NCBI RefSeq assembly: GCF_900088535.1
Contig: NZ_LT578417.1
Span: forward strand, 1,736,001-1,800,000
DNA: 64,000 nt
DNA from: Cyanobium sp. NIES-981
Lineage (GTDB): Bacteria; Cyanobacteriota; Cyanobacteriia; PCC-6307; Cyanobiaceae
Direction: 5' to 3'
In this document: positions 1 through 8,976 of the stretch, in pieces
How the letters are laid out: every line of letters starts with the position of its first letter
Numbering within the stretch: position 1 is the stretch's first letter
Position numbers and translations under genes: made by a program
Notes under the pieces: model-generated
Databases searched by the model: none
Told to the model about the DNA's origin: nothing
What the model saw: the letters and a program-made list of their open reading frames with translations, nothing else

Positions 1-81
1 CACCGGCCTGACGGCTGCCCATCCCCCCTCTCACCAGGGCCTGTCCCCCATCCCCCCCCGTCCTTCCACGCCACCGGCTCC

Positions 82-1440
82 ATGGCCCCTGTTGCCTCTC
101 CCCTCAGCCCCCTCGACCTGCTGCTCAAGTACGACCAGCCCGTGCCGCGCTACACGAGCTACCCCACGGCGGCGGCCTTCAGCGCGGACGTGGGCGCCAG
201 GGAGCTCGGGGAGCAGCTGGCCGCGCCCACCACGGCCCCGCTCTCGCTCTATGTGCACGTGCCGTTCTGCCGCCATGCCTGCTGGTACTGCGGCTGCAAC
301 AAGATCACCACCCAGCTGGGCTCGAAGGTGGTGGAGCCCTACCTGGCCTCGCTGGAGCGGGAGCTGGAGCTGATCGCCGCGGCAATGCCGCAACGGCGGC
401 GTCTGGCCCAGCTGCACTGGGGCGGCGGCACCCCCAACTACCTCAACGCCGAGGAAACCAACCGGCTCTGGGAGCTGATCGCCCGCCACTTCGACCTCGC
501 CGCCGACCTGGAGGCCTCGATCGAGGTGAACCCCGAATTCCTCAGCCGCGATGGGGTGCTGCAGCTGCGGCAGCTGGGCTTCAACCGCCTCAGCTTCGGC
601 ATCCAGGACGCGGATCCGGTGGTGCAGAAGGCGGTGAACCGGGTGGTGCCGGTGGAGCAGCTGCGGCGGGTGATGGGCTGGCTGCGGGAGGCCGACTTCG
701 CCAGCGTGAATGTGGACCTGATCTGCGGGCTGCCCCTGCAGACCCCGGAGCGTTTCCGCCGCACCCTGGAGCTGGTGGAGGAGCTGCGTCCGGATCGGGT
801 GTCGCTGTTCTCCTTCGCCTACCTGCCGCAGCAGCTGCCGCTGCAGCGCCGGATCGCCGCCAGCGATCTGCCCAGCCAGCATGCGCGGATCACCATGCTC
901 GAAACCGCCCAGGCCCTGCTCTGCAGCAGGGGCTATGAGGCCATCGGCATGGACCACTACGCCCTGGCCGGCGACAGCCTGGCTGCCGCGACCCGGGAGG
1001 ACAGGCTGCACCGCAACTTCCAGGGCTACACCACGGGCGGCGAGCTGGAGCTGCTGGGGGTGGGGCCCACGGCGATCAGCCAGTTTCCCCACCTGTTCTG
1101 CCAGAACCAGCGCGACCTCAAGGCCTGGGCGGCGGAGCTGGCGCAGGGCCGCCTGCCGGTGGAACGGGGCCTGGTGGTGCGCGATCCGGCGGTGCTGGAG
1201 CGGCGGGAGCTGATCCGCCAGGTGATGTGCAGCTTCGCCGTGGAGCTGGACCTGGGGCGGTTCGCTCCGGAGTGGGGGAGGCTGCAGGAGCTGGCCGCCG
1301 ATGGCCTGGTGCAGCTGCAGAGCCGGGGGGACCGCGGCGTGGTGCAGGTGACCCGGCAGGGGCGCTGGCTGATCCGCACGGTGGCCGCCGTGTTCGATCC
1401 GGAGCAGCGCCGCCGGGCGAGCGGATCGCGCCTGATCTGA
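82..1440 (+). CDS. hemN: Oxygen-independent coproporphyrinogen III dehydrogenase (radical SAM)
   Basis: Predicted 452-residue radical-SAM enzyme that decarboxylates coproporphyrinogen III to protoporphyrinogen IX without oxygen, in haem and chlorophyll synthesis under low oxygen. The cluster motif is C63-x3-C67-x2-C70 followed by C72, the spacing of true HemN. The N-terminal PRYTSYPTA motif (about residues 22-30) is also typical of HemN and absent from the related HemW. A GGGTPNYL segment follows near residue 113, as in SAM-binding HemN proteins. The length fits the family. The start at 82 places these motifs where E. coli HemN has them. It is followed 37 bp later by the ATPase gene on the same strand, so the two may be co-transcribed. 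Confidence 0.93.
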   Translation: MAPVASPLSPLDLLLKYDQPVPRYTSYPTAAAFSADVGARELGEQLAAPTTAPLSLYVHVPFCRHACWYCGCNKITTQLGSKVVEPYLASLERELELIAAAMPQRRRLAQLHWGGGTPNYLNAEETNRLWELIARHFDLAADLEASIEVNPEFLSRDGVLQLRQLGFNRLSFGIQDADPVVQKAVNRVVPVEQLRRVMGWLREADFASVNVDLICGLPLQTPERFRRTLELVEELRPDRVSLFSFAYLPQQLPLQRRIAASDLPSQHARITMLETAQALLCSRGYEAIGMDHYALAGDSLAAATREDRLHRNFQGYTTGGELELLGVGPTAISQFPHLFCQNQRDLKAWAAELAQGRLPVERGLVVRDPAVLERRELIRQVMCSFAVELDLGRFAPEWGRLQELAADGLVQLQSRGDRGVVQVTRQGRWLIRTVAAVFDPEQRRRASGSRLI

Positions 1441-1477
1441 GGGCCCTTCCTAGCCTTCAGGCCAGGGAGATCCCTCC

Positions 1478-4240
1478 ATGCTGCTCTCCGCGTCCCGCCC
1501 GATCGCCAGCCTCAGCCCCGAGGAGGCGCTGGCGGCACTGCAGAGCCGGCCGGAGGGACTCGCGGCCACCGAAGCCAGGCGCCGGCTGGAGCAGTTCGGG
1601 GCCAACCGGCTGCCTCCCCAGCGCCGGCGCCCCCTGATCCTGCGCTTCACCGATCAGCTGCGGCACTTCATGGCCCTGCTGCTGTGGGCCGCCGGGGGCA
1701 TGGCCTTCCTGGCCCGCACGCCGGAGCTGGGCTGGGCCATTTGGAGCGTGGTGCTCATCAATGCACTCTTCAGCTTCTGGCAGGAGTTCCAGGCCGAGCG
1801 CACCCTGGCGGCGCTCACCGAGGTACTGCCGCGCCAGGTGCGGGTCTGCCGGGACGGCACGGTGCAGTCGCTCCCGGTGGAGGAGCTGGTGCCCGGCGAT
1901 CTGGTGGACCTGGAAGAGGGGGATCAGGTGCCGGCGGACTGCCGGGTGCTGACGGCGGCGGCGCTGTATCTCAATGTGGCCGTGCTCACGGGGGAATCCC
2001 TGCCGGTGGCCCGTTCGGAGGAGGCCCAGGACCAGAGGCTGCACACCTCGGAGACCCCCAATCTGCTGCCGGCCGGCACCACCGTGGCCGCCGGTCGGGC
2101 CCGGGCGCTGGTGTACGCCACCGGCTCGGAGACCGAGTTCGGCCAGGTGGTGCACCTCACCGCCGGCACCGAGCGCTCGGTCAGCACGCTGGAGGTGCAG
2201 GTGGGCCGCATCGTCCGCACAGTCACGGCCATCGCCCTGGCGATGGGCGGGCTGGCGTTCCTGGCCAGCCTGGCCTTCGTGGGCATGGGGCCGCTCGAAA
2301 GCCTGGTGTTCGCCATCGGCATCATCGTGGCCAACGTGCCGGAGGGACTGCTGCCCACGGTGACCCTGGCCCTGGCCCTGGCGGTGCGCCGCATGGCGGG
2401 CGACAAGGTGCTGGTCAGGCGCCTCTCGGCCGTGGAGACCCTGGGCAGCGTGAGCGTGATCTGCACCGACAAGACGGGGACCCTCACGGCCAACGCCATG
2501 GCCGTGCAGGAGACCTGGAGCCCCGATCAGCCCCTGTTTCTGCTGGCGGCGGCGCTCTGCTGCAACGCCCCGCTCCCCAAGCCCGGGGAGGACGGCGCCG
2601 GGACCGACACCGTTGGGGATCCAACCGAAACCGCCCTGCTGCAGGCGGCGCTGCAGGCCGGGCTGGCGCTGGAGCAGGAGCAGAAGCGGCTGCCCCGGCT
2701 GCAGGAGCTCCCGTTCGATTCGCTGCGGCGCCGGATGAGCGTGCTGCTGCACTGGCGAAACGATTCCCGCTGGCCGGAGCCGGCCGAGTGGATGGTGTGC
2801 AGCAAGGGGGCACCGCTGGAGTTACTGGGCTGCTGCAGCCACTGGCTTCAGGGGGGCGTCCCCCAGCCGCTTCGGGAGGCTGGCCTTCAGCAGGTGCGGG
2901 AGGCCAACGACCGGATGGCCCGCCAGGGCTTCCGGGTGCTGGCTGTGGCCGCCCGGCCGGCCGCCACGGCCGTGCTGGAGGAGAGCCACCTGGTGCTGCT
3001 GGGGCTGGTGGGGCTCTACGACCCCCCCCGGGCCGGCGTGGGCGAGGCGATCACCGCCTGCCATCGCGCCGGCATCAAGGTCACGATGGTGACCGGCGAC
3101 TACGGCCTCACCGCCGAGGCCATCGCCCGCCAGATCGGGCTGCTGGATGCGCCGGTGCATCCGGGGCCCGATCCGGTGCGGGTGATCAGCGGCGCCGACC
3201 TCAGCCGTCTCAGCGACGTGCAGCTGCGCCAGGTGATCAAGTTCCGCTCCCGCCTGGTGTTCGCCCGCATGGCGCCCGACCAGAAACTGCGCCTGGTACA
3301 GGCCTACCGGGCCCTGGGCGAAGTGGTCGCCGTGACAGGGGACGGCGTCAACGACGCGCCCGCCCTGCGGGCCGCCGATGTGGGCATCGCCATGGGTCGC
3401 AAGGGCACCGATGTGGCCAGGGAGGCCGCCGACATCGTTCTGGTCGACGACAACTTCGCCAGCATCGTGTTGGCGGTGCGGCAGGGCCGTGCCGTGTTCC
3501 AGAACATCCGCCACTTCATCACCTACGTGCTGGCCTCGAACGTGGCGGAGGTGGCCCCGTTCCTGGCGATGCTGGTGCTGCGCATCCCGGCGGCGCTCAC
3601 CGTGCTCCAGATCCTGGCGGTGGATCTGGGCACCGACCTGCTGCCCGCCCTGGGGCTGGGGGCCGAGCCCCCGCAGCCCGAGGTTCTGGGAGAGCCGCCA
3701 CGGCGCCGGCACCAGCCCCTGCTGGACCGGAGCGTGCTGCAGCGGGCCTACCTGGTGCTGGGGATGACGGAAGCCGTGCTGGCGATGCTGGGCTATGGGC
3801 TGTTCTGGAGCAGCCACGGGGTGGGGCTGACTCTGCTGCAGACCCTGGCCACGGATCTGCTGCACCACACCGCTCCGCCGGAGGTGATCGTCCTGCAGCG
3901 GCAGGCCTCCAGCGTGGCCCTTGGATCGATCGTGTTCGGCCAGGTGGGCACCGTGCTGGCCTGCCGCTCGGAGTGGCGATCGCTGCGGCAGCTGCCGCTC
4001 TGGAACAACCTGCTGCTCTGGCTGGGGATCGCGGTGGAGCTGGCCGCCTTCGCGGCCCTGCAGGGCTCCCCTGCCCTGGCGGCCGTCTTCGGTCTGGCAC
4101 CGTTGCCGCTAGCCTGGTGGGGGTGGCTGCTGGCCTGCGCCCCGGCTCCGCTGCTGGCCGATGAGCTCCACAAGCGTTGGCGCCGCCGCCCCGGCACGCC
4201 GGCAGGGTTCCTAGGGCCGCTGTTGCTCACGCGGCGTTGA
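1478..4240 (+). CDS. P-type cation-transporting ATPase (P2 group)
   Basis: A 920-residue membrane pump driven by ATP. Seen in order: an actuator-domain TGES motif at residues 171-174, a transmembrane PEGLLPTVT motif at about 288-296, the phosphorylation site DKTGTLT starting at D331, an MVTGDYGLTAEA segment, and the hinge motif TGDGVNDAPAL near 620. At least eight hydrophobic segments are visible, four of them at the C-terminal end. The M4 motif PEGLL plus the downstream SAVETLGSVSVICTDKTG run looks closer to Na/K-type (IIC) and related bacterial P2 ATPases than to heavy-metal P1B pumps, and no N-terminal CxxC metal domain is present. The ion cannot be read from the sequence; Ca2+, Na+ or K+ are possible. 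The last 14 bp overlap the 3' end of glmM on the other strand. Confidence 0.88.
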   Translation: MLLSASRPIASLSPEEALAALQSRPEGLAATEARRRLEQFGANRLPPQRRRPLILRFTDQLRHFMALLLWAAGGMAFLARTPELGWAIWSVVLINALFSFWQEFQAERTLAALTEVLPRQVRVCRDGTVQSLPVEELVPGDLVDLEEGDQVPADCRVLTAAALYLNVAVLTGESLPVARSEEAQDQRLHTSETPNLLPAGTTVAAGRARALVYATGSETEFGQVVHLTAGTERSVSTLEVQVGRIVRTVTAIALAMGGLAFLASLAFVGMGPLESLVFAIGIIVANVPEGLLPTVTLALALAVRRMAGDKVLVRRLSAVETLGSVSVICTDKTGTLTANAMAVQETWSPDQPLFLLAAALCCNAPLPKPGEDGAGTDTVGDPTETALLQAALQAGLALEQEQKRLPRLQELPFDSLRRRMSVLLHWRNDSRWPEPAEWMVCSKGAPLELLGCCSHWLQGGVPQPLREAGLQQVREANDRMARQGFRVLAVAARPAATAVLEESHLVLLGLVGLYDPPRAGVGEAITACHRAGIKVTMVTGDYGLTAEAIARQIGLLDAPVHPGPDPVRVISGADLSRLSDVQLRQVIKFRSRLVFARMAPDQKLRLVQAYRALGEVVAVTGDGVNDAPALRAADVGIAMGRKGTDVAREAADIVLVDDNFASIVLAVRQGRAVFQNIRHFITYVLASNVAEVAPFLAMLVLRIPAALTVLQILAVDLGTDLLPALGLGAEPPQPEVLGEPPRRRHQPLLDRSVLQRAYLVLGMTEAVLAMLGYGLFWSSHGVGLTLLQTLATDLLHHTAPPEVIVLQRQASSVALGSIVFGQVGTVLACRSEWRSLRQLPLWNNLLLWLGIAVELAAFAALQGSPALAAVFGLAPLPLAWWGWLLACAPAPLLADELHKRWRRRPGTPAGFLGPLLLTRR

Positions 4241-5615
4241 GGTGCTGGTTGGCGAGGTAGGCCAGATGGCCCGCCCAGTGGTCCACGGCGGCCTGCTCGG
4301 CCGCTTCCACCATCACCCGCAGCAGGGGTTCGGTGCCGCTGGCACGCACCAGCACCCTCCCCTCCCCGGCCATGGCTCCCTCGGCCTGCTCAACGGCCTG
4401 GCGCAAGGGTTCGCAGCGCTGCCACTGCTGCCGGCGCAGGCGATCCGGCACGGTGACGTTCACCAGCACCTGGGGATAGGGGCGGAAGCTCGCCTCGAGC
4501 CAGTCCGCCAGGCTCAGGCCCTGCCCATGCAGCAGCGTGGCCACCTGCAGGGCCGTGAGCAGACCATCGCCGCTCATGCCGTGCCGGGCCGAGAGGATGT
4601 GGCCGGACTGTTCCCCCCCGAGACCGGCTCCCAGCTCCTCCATGGCGCGATGCACGTGCTGGTCGCCGACGGGTGTTCGCTCCAGCACGCCCCCCTTGGC
4701 CTGCCAGGCCCGCTCGAAGCCGAGGTTGGACATCACGGTGGCCACGATGCGCTGATCGGGCAGCAGGTCACGGCCCAGCAGGGCTGAGCCCCAGAGGTAG
4801 AGGATCTGATCACCGTCCACCATCCGGCCCAGTCCGTCCACCGCGAGCATGCGGTCGGCGTCGCCGTCGAAGGCGAACCCCATCGCCGCCCCGTGGGCGA
4901 GCACGGCCCGGCGCAGGGGCTCCAGGTGGGTGCTGCCGCAGCCCACGTTGATCCTGGCTCCATCGGGCTGGCCGTGGAGCACGATCACCTCGGCGCCCAA
5001 CGCCCGGAACACGGCCTCGCCACAGGCGGTGGCGGAGCCGTGGCAGAGGTCGAGCACGATCCGGCAGCCGTCGAGCCGGCGCCCTTCCACGCTCGCCACC
5101 AGGCTCTGGCGGTAGTCGCCCATCAGGTCGCCGCGGTCGCGGGCGGTGCCGGTGCCGCTGAAGGGGCAGGCGCCCGCATGGCCGGCGAGACCGGCCTCGA
5201 TCGCCCGCTGCTGCGCCGGGCTGAGCTTCGCGCCGGATGGGCCGAAGAGCTTGATGCCGTTGTCGTGCGGCGGGTTATGGCTGGCCGACACCATCAGGCC
5301 GCCCGCGGCTGAGGCCCGGCGGATCACCCCGGGAACGGCGGGGGTCGGACAGAGCCCGAGCTGCCAGACATCGCGGCCCGCCGCCGTGAGCCCGGCGGTG
5401 AGGGCGGCGGCGAGCATCGGGCCGCTCAGCCGGCTGTCCATCCCGATCACCACCGGCCCCTCCGCCGGCAGCACCTCACCGGCCCAGTAGCCCAGCTGCA
5501 GGGCCAGGGCCGGCGTCACCTGGGTGCCGACATGGCCGCGGATCCCATCGGTGCCGAACTCGGCCTCGCCTTCCCCGAGGGGATGACCCAACGGATGGGA
5601 CAGGGTCGGGGCCAT
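4227..5615 (-). CDS. glmM: Phosphoglucosamine mutase
   Basis: A 462-residue alpha-D-phosphohexomutase that converts glucosamine-6-phosphate to glucosamine-1-phosphate, the step leading to UDP-GlcNAc for peptidoglycan and lipopolysaccharide. The early GTDGIRGHVG motif (about 21-30) and the catalytic phosphoserine loop VSASHNPPHDNGIKLFG with S112 are the GlmM form. A metal-binding FDGDADR motif lies mid-protein, and RASGTEPLLRVMVEA is the C-terminal phosphate-binding loop. The gene is separate from the second phosphohexomutase at 60431, whose loop reads TASHNPPEWLGLK and which belongs to a different subgroup. The 3' end overlaps the ATPase gene by 14 bp in convergent orientation. Confidence 0.95.
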   Translation of the reverse strand: MAPTLSHPLGHPLGEGEAEFGTDGIRGHVGTQVTPALALQLGYWAGEVLPAEGPVVIGMDSRLSGPMLAAALTAGLTAAGRDVWQLGLCPTPAVPGVIRRASAAGGLMVSASHNPPHDNGIKLFGPSGAKLSPAQQRAIEAGLAGHAGACPFSGTGTARDRGDLMGDYRQSLVASVEGRRLDGCRIVLDLCHGSATACGEAVFRALGAEVIVLHGQPDGARINVGCGSTHLEPLRRAVLAHGAAMGFAFDGDADRMLAVDGLGRMVDGDQILYLWGSALLGRDLLPDQRIVATVMSNLGFERAWQAKGGVLERTPVGDQHVHRAMEELGAGLGGEQSGHILSARHGMSGDGLLTALQVATLLHGQGLSLADWLEASFRPYPQVLVNVTVPDRLRRQQWQRCEPLRQAVEQAEGAMAGEGRVLVRASGTEPLLRVMVEAAEQAAVDHWAGHLAYLANQHLNAA

Positions 5616-5654
5616 CGCAGCGCAGCTGATCGGCGCAGGCTACGCGGACCCGCC

Positions 5655-5894
5655 TCAGCGCCAGCGGCGCGGCCACCAGATCCAGGCCAGGAGCTCCAGC
5701 ACGGCCCAGATCAGCAGGGCCCCCACCACCCAGCCGGGGAGCAGGCTCAGGGGCCAGAAGGGGCGCAGCAGCAGCACCGCCCCCGCCAACGCCCAGAGCC
5801 GCAGGGTCCGCAACCGCTGGCCCGCACCCGGCAGGCTGGAGAGCCAGGGTGGCAGGGGAGGCAACCGCACCAGACCGCCGCGAGCGAACCTCAC
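5655..5894 (-). CDS. Small two-helix membrane protein, unknown function
   Basis: A 79-residue protein starting with GTG at 5894, upstream of glmM on the same strand with 39 bp between them. Two hydrophobic stretches are visible, roughly LRLWALAGAVLLL and LLPGWVVGALLIWAVLELLAW, ending in a basic WWPRRWR tail, so it is probably an inner-membrane hairpin protein. I do not recognise a named family. It is divergent from the lytic transglycosylase gene, with only about 30 bp between the two proposed starts. The open frame continues further upstream, but that part is antisense to the transglycosylase gene and looks like a shadow. Confidence 0.55.
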   Translation of the reverse strand: MRFARGGLVRLPPLPPWLSSLPGAGQRLRTLRLWALAGAVLLLRPFWPLSLLPGWVVGALLIWAVLELLAWIWWPRRWR

Positions 5895-5924
5895 CAGAAT
5901 GCCGGTGCATCCGCCGCCCCGCTC

Positions 5925-7916
5925 TTGCGTTCCCTTGGCCCGCTGCTCGCTCTCACCTGCCTGGGCAGCGGTGGTGTGCTGCTGCTCGGGCGGCACCTGC
6001 TGCTGCAGCGGCCCGGGCTGACCCCCGCCACCCCAGTCGCCGCCCTGGAGCGGGAACGGCGCTTCTCGCCTGATCCGGTGCGCCGCCGGGACGCCGCCCT
6101 GTTGCTGGTGGCGAACGAAGACGCGGCCCGGCAGCGGAGCCCCGATCAGGCCTGGATCAGCCGGCTGCTGCGCAACCAGGCCTGGGGACAGGATCCCCTT
6201 GCCGCCGTGGTGCTGAAGCGCTCCGCCCAGGCGGCTTCGCGGCAGGGGGATGGGGTGGGCAGCGAGCGGCTCTGGAGCCAGTTGCTGCGCCGTTTCCCGA
6301 AGAGCCCGGCCACTGCCGATGCCCTCTATGCACTCGGGCGCAAGCAACCCGGCCTGCGGCAGCGCCTGCTGACGCAGTTCCCCGCGCACCCGGCGGCCCT
6401 GGCGGCGGCGGTGGAAGCCGGCCCCGCGGGCGCCGGCCACCTGGCCCGCTGGGGGGCCCGCTGGCCCGGCGCCAGGGAGGTGATCACCAAGGCCTGCGGG
6501 GCGCCCCCATCCGACCCGGTCCGGCGCGATGAGCTGGCCCAGGCCCTGGCACGGCTGGGGGATCCGGCCGGGGCCCGCACCTGCCTGGGGGACACCGCCG
6601 GCAGCCCCGCCACCCAGCTCGAACTGGCCCGCACCCTGATCCGGCAGAGCGACAGCCGCGAGCAGGCGGAGGCCCAGCTGCTGGAGCTGGCCCGCAGGCA
6701 ACCAGACAGCCCTGAGGCTCTCGAAGCGGTGAGGCTGCTGGCCGACGGTACGTCCCCCTCCAGCCTGGAGCGGCTGAGCTCGCTGCCGCCGGCCCTGCAG
6801 GAGACCGCGCCGGTGCAGGCCCGTCGCGCCCTGGTGCTGGGGCAGACCTCCTCCACCCTGGCCGTTCTGCAACGCTGGCCCAAGGACCCCGCCAGCTGGG
6901 ATCTGCAATGGCAGCAGGCCCGCGAACGCCTGCTCCGGGAGGACTGGCGCGGTGCTGCCGTGCTGCTGGGCACCAGCGCCCTCGACCCCGATGCCATGGC
7001 GGCCCCGCTGGATGCCCGCCGCCGCTTCTGGCTGGCGCTCAGTCAGTGGGAACTGGGCGAACGCCCACAGGCGAAGGCGGGCTGGGCCGATCTGCTGGCC
7101 CGCTATCCCGGGGGCTACTACGGCTGGAGGGCAGCGCAGCGCCTCGGCCGGGGCGACCTCGTGCTCGACCCGGCCACGGCACCGCCGCTGAGGGACGGGA
7201 CCTGGCGGCCGCTGATGAGCGGGCTCGACGACCTGGACGGTCTCTGGCGGCTCGGCCAGAACCTGGAGGCCTGGGAACAGTGGCGGCACCTGCGGGGAGA
7301 GGACGCCATCACCAGCCCGCAGCACCTGGTGCTGGAAGGCCGGCTGCGGCGCGGCGTGGGCGACCAGTGGACCGGTCTGGGCCAGCTGGAGCAGGCCAGC
7401 CTGAGGGCACCGAGCAGCGACTGTGCGCTGCAGATGGAGCTGGCCCTCAGCCAGGCCGAGCCCGCCTTCGTGGATGTGCTGAACCAGGCCGGGCAGCAGG
7501 AGCGGGTGCCGGCCGCGCTGCTGGCGGCGGTGGCCAAGCAGGAGTCACGCTTCAGCCCAGCCGTCCGTTCCCCCGTGGGCGCGGTGGGCCTGCTGCAGCT
7601 GATGCCGGAGACCGCCGCCGAGCTGGCCGGCGGCCCGACCACGCCCGACAGCCTGGAGAACCCGGAGCTGAACGCCACCCTGGGGGGCCGCTACCTGCGG
7701 CAGCTGATGGACCGCTGGCAGGGCAACCCCTTCCTGGTGGCCGCCAGCTACAACGCAGGGCCCCAAGCGGCGGCCGGCTGGAGCAACCCCCGGCTGAAGA
7801 CGCTGCCGGAGTGGTGGGTGGAAGCCATCCCCTACCCCGAGACACGCCTGTACGTGAAGAAGGTGCTGGGCAACCTCTGGACCTACCAGAACACCGATCT
7901 GCCCCTCTGCAGCTGA
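5925..7916 (+). CDS. Soluble lytic murein transglycosylase (Slt type)
   Basis: A protein of about 663 residues that cleaves the glycan strands of peptidoglycan in the periplasm. The N-terminus has a hydrophobic signal or anchor (SLGPLLALTCLGSGGVLLLG). A long alpha-helical, TPR-like region full of Leu/Ala/Arg repeats follows, as in the Slt70 superhelix. The C-terminal catalytic SLT domain starts at about residue 533 with VAKQESRFSPAVRSPVGAVG. E540 in this motif is the expected catalytic acid, and LLQLMPETA, VAASYNAGP and Y-V-KKVL motifs follow. No ATG or GTG suits the signal peptide: the in-frame TTG at 5925 is the best start I see, so the first residues are uncertain. Confidence 0.85.
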   Translation: MRSLGPLLALTCLGSGGVLLLGRHLLLQRPGLTPATPVAALERERRFSPDPVRRRDAALLLVANEDAARQRSPDQAWISRLLRNQAWGQDPLAAVVLKRSAQAASRQGDGVGSERLWSQLLRRFPKSPATADALYALGRKQPGLRQRLLTQFPAHPAALAAAVEAGPAGAGHLARWGARWPGAREVITKACGAPPSDPVRRDELAQALARLGDPAGARTCLGDTAGSPATQLELARTLIRQSDSREQAEAQLLELARRQPDSPEALEAVRLLADGTSPSSLERLSSLPPALQETAPVQARRALVLGQTSSTLAVLQRWPKDPASWDLQWQQARERLLREDWRGAAVLLGTSALDPDAMAAPLDARRRFWLALSQWELGERPQAKAGWADLLARYPGGYYGWRAAQRLGRGDLVLDPATAPPLRDGTWRPLMSGLDDLDGLWRLGQNLEAWEQWRHLRGEDAITSPQHLVLEGRLRRGVGDQWTGLGQLEQASLRAPSSDCALQMELALSQAEPAFVDVLNQAGQQERVPAALLAAVAKQESRFSPAVRSPVGAVGLLQLMPETAAELAGGPTTPDSLENPELNATLGGRYLRQLMDRWQGNPFLVAASYNAGPQAAAGWSNPRLKTLPEWWVEAIPYPETRLYVKKVLGNLWTYQNTDLPLCS

Positions 7917-7947
7917 GCCCCTGCCCGGCGCTGGTCCCCCTGTCCGC

Positions 7948-8496
7948 CTAGACCGCCCCAGCCAGCCAGCGCCCCACCGCCGCCCCCAGCAGCACCACGG
8001 TGGCGAAGGCCAGGGCCAGGTTCTGGGCCGGCGGCACGATGCGCAGGCGGGCCAGATCCAGCCGGGCCAGCAGCACAGCCGAAGCCAGGATCAGCATGTT
8101 GCCCAGCACCTTGAGGTGCAGCAGATAGAGCCCGCCCACGGTCACCAGCAGCAGGGTGAGCACCAGCGTCACCACCCGGCTGGCGGCCATCAGCTCCGAC
8201 AGCCTGCGCATCATCAGTTCGGGCATGGTGCACACCACCACCACCATCAGGGCGTGCAGACAGTCGATCGACCAGAACACGTGGTAGAGGATCTCAGCAT
8301 CCATCGCTCCCGCACCGGAAGACGCGGCCTGCCCGCCCCCGATGGCGAAGGCGGAGCCGGAAAGCCCCCAGTGCAGTCCCTCGTAGACCGCGATCACGGC
8401 CAGCAGAAGCAGCATCGGAGCGCGGAAGGGGAGAACCAGAATCCGCAGCAACGACAGCAGCGCCGACATCACGGCTTCGGTCAGCGCGCTGATCAC
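7948..8496 (-). CDS. Multi-pass membrane protein, unknown function
   Basis: A protein of about 182 residues with four or five hydrophobic segments (for example LRILVLPFRAPMLLLLAVIAV, VVTLVLTLLLVTVGGLYLL, LALAFATVVLLGAAVG). The probable start is the GTG at 8496, which overlaps the stop of the upstream NIL-ferredoxin gene as GTGA and points to translational coupling. An ATG at 8469 is an alternative start. No conserved family motif is recognised. The coupling suggests it works with, or anchors, the iron-sulfur protein, but this is inference from position only. Confidence 0.65.
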   Translation of the reverse strand: MISALTEAVMSALLSLLRILVLPFRAPMLLLLAVIAVYEGLHWGLSGSAFAIGGGQAASSGAGAMDAEILYHVFWSIDCLHALMVVVVCTMPELMMRRLSELMAASRVVTLVLTLLLVTVGGLYLLHLKVLGNMLILASAVLLARLDLARLRIVPPAQNLALAFATVVLLGAAVGRWLAGAV

Positions 8497-8906
8497 GACG
8501 GGTCCAGCACCAGGGCGATGGCCTCCAGCGGGCAGCTGGGGATGCACTGCTCACAGACCAGACAGCGCTGGGCGTCGAACTGCAGCTGCCAGTCCGGGGC
8601 GGCGAAGCGCAAGGCGCCACTCGGGCAGACGCTCGAGCAGATGCCGCAGTCGACACAGCGCTGGCGGTCCACGGCGATCTGCCCCGGGGCCCGGTTCAGG
8701 CCCAGTCCCTGGCTTTCCAGCCAGACCTCGGCGGCCTCCAGTTCGTCGATATCGCCGGAGAGCTCCACCACCATGGTGCCGCTCTGGTTCGGGGCGATCT
8801 GGGCCCGCAGGATCTTGGCGGCGATGTCGAAGTCCACCGCCAGGCGGTAGGTGATCGGCTGATGCACCGCCTCGCGGGGGAAATGGAGAGTGAGTCGCCG
8901 CTTCAC
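8493..8906 (-). CDS. NIL-domain ferredoxin with two [4Fe-4S] clusters
   Basis: A 137-residue protein. Residues 1-75 form a NIL domain, a ferredoxin-fold ligand domain otherwise found at the C-terminus of the methionine transporter ATPase MetN. Residues 80-130 carry two 4Fe-4S motifs, C84-x2-C87-x2-C90-x3-C94 and C115-x2-C118-x2-C121-x3-C125, each followed by Pro. This architecture is common in cyanobacteria and in anaerobes, where it is linked to sulfur or homocysteine metabolism; the exact role here is unknown. No MetN or MetI transporter gene is next to it. It is divergent from the thioredoxin gene at 8977 and translationally coupled to the membrane protein downstream. Confidence 0.85.
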   Translation of the reverse strand: MKRRLTLHFPREAVHQPITYRLAVDFDIAAKILRAQIAPNQSGTMVVELSGDIDELEAAEVWLESQGLGLNRAPGQIAVDRQRCVDCGICSSVCPSGALRFAAPDWQLQFDAQRCLVCEQCIPSCPLEAIALVLDPS

Positions 8907-8976
8907 GGGTCAACGGGCCTGACAGGGCTGGCAGAGTGCAGCGCAAGCGCAGCAGTCCTCTCCAAAGCTATCCACG

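Noticed and set aside
1684-4164. An 826-codon Gly/Arg-rich frame inside the P-type ATPase gene
   Set aside because: It is the frame-shifted reading of the ATPase coding sequence typical of GC-rich DNA.
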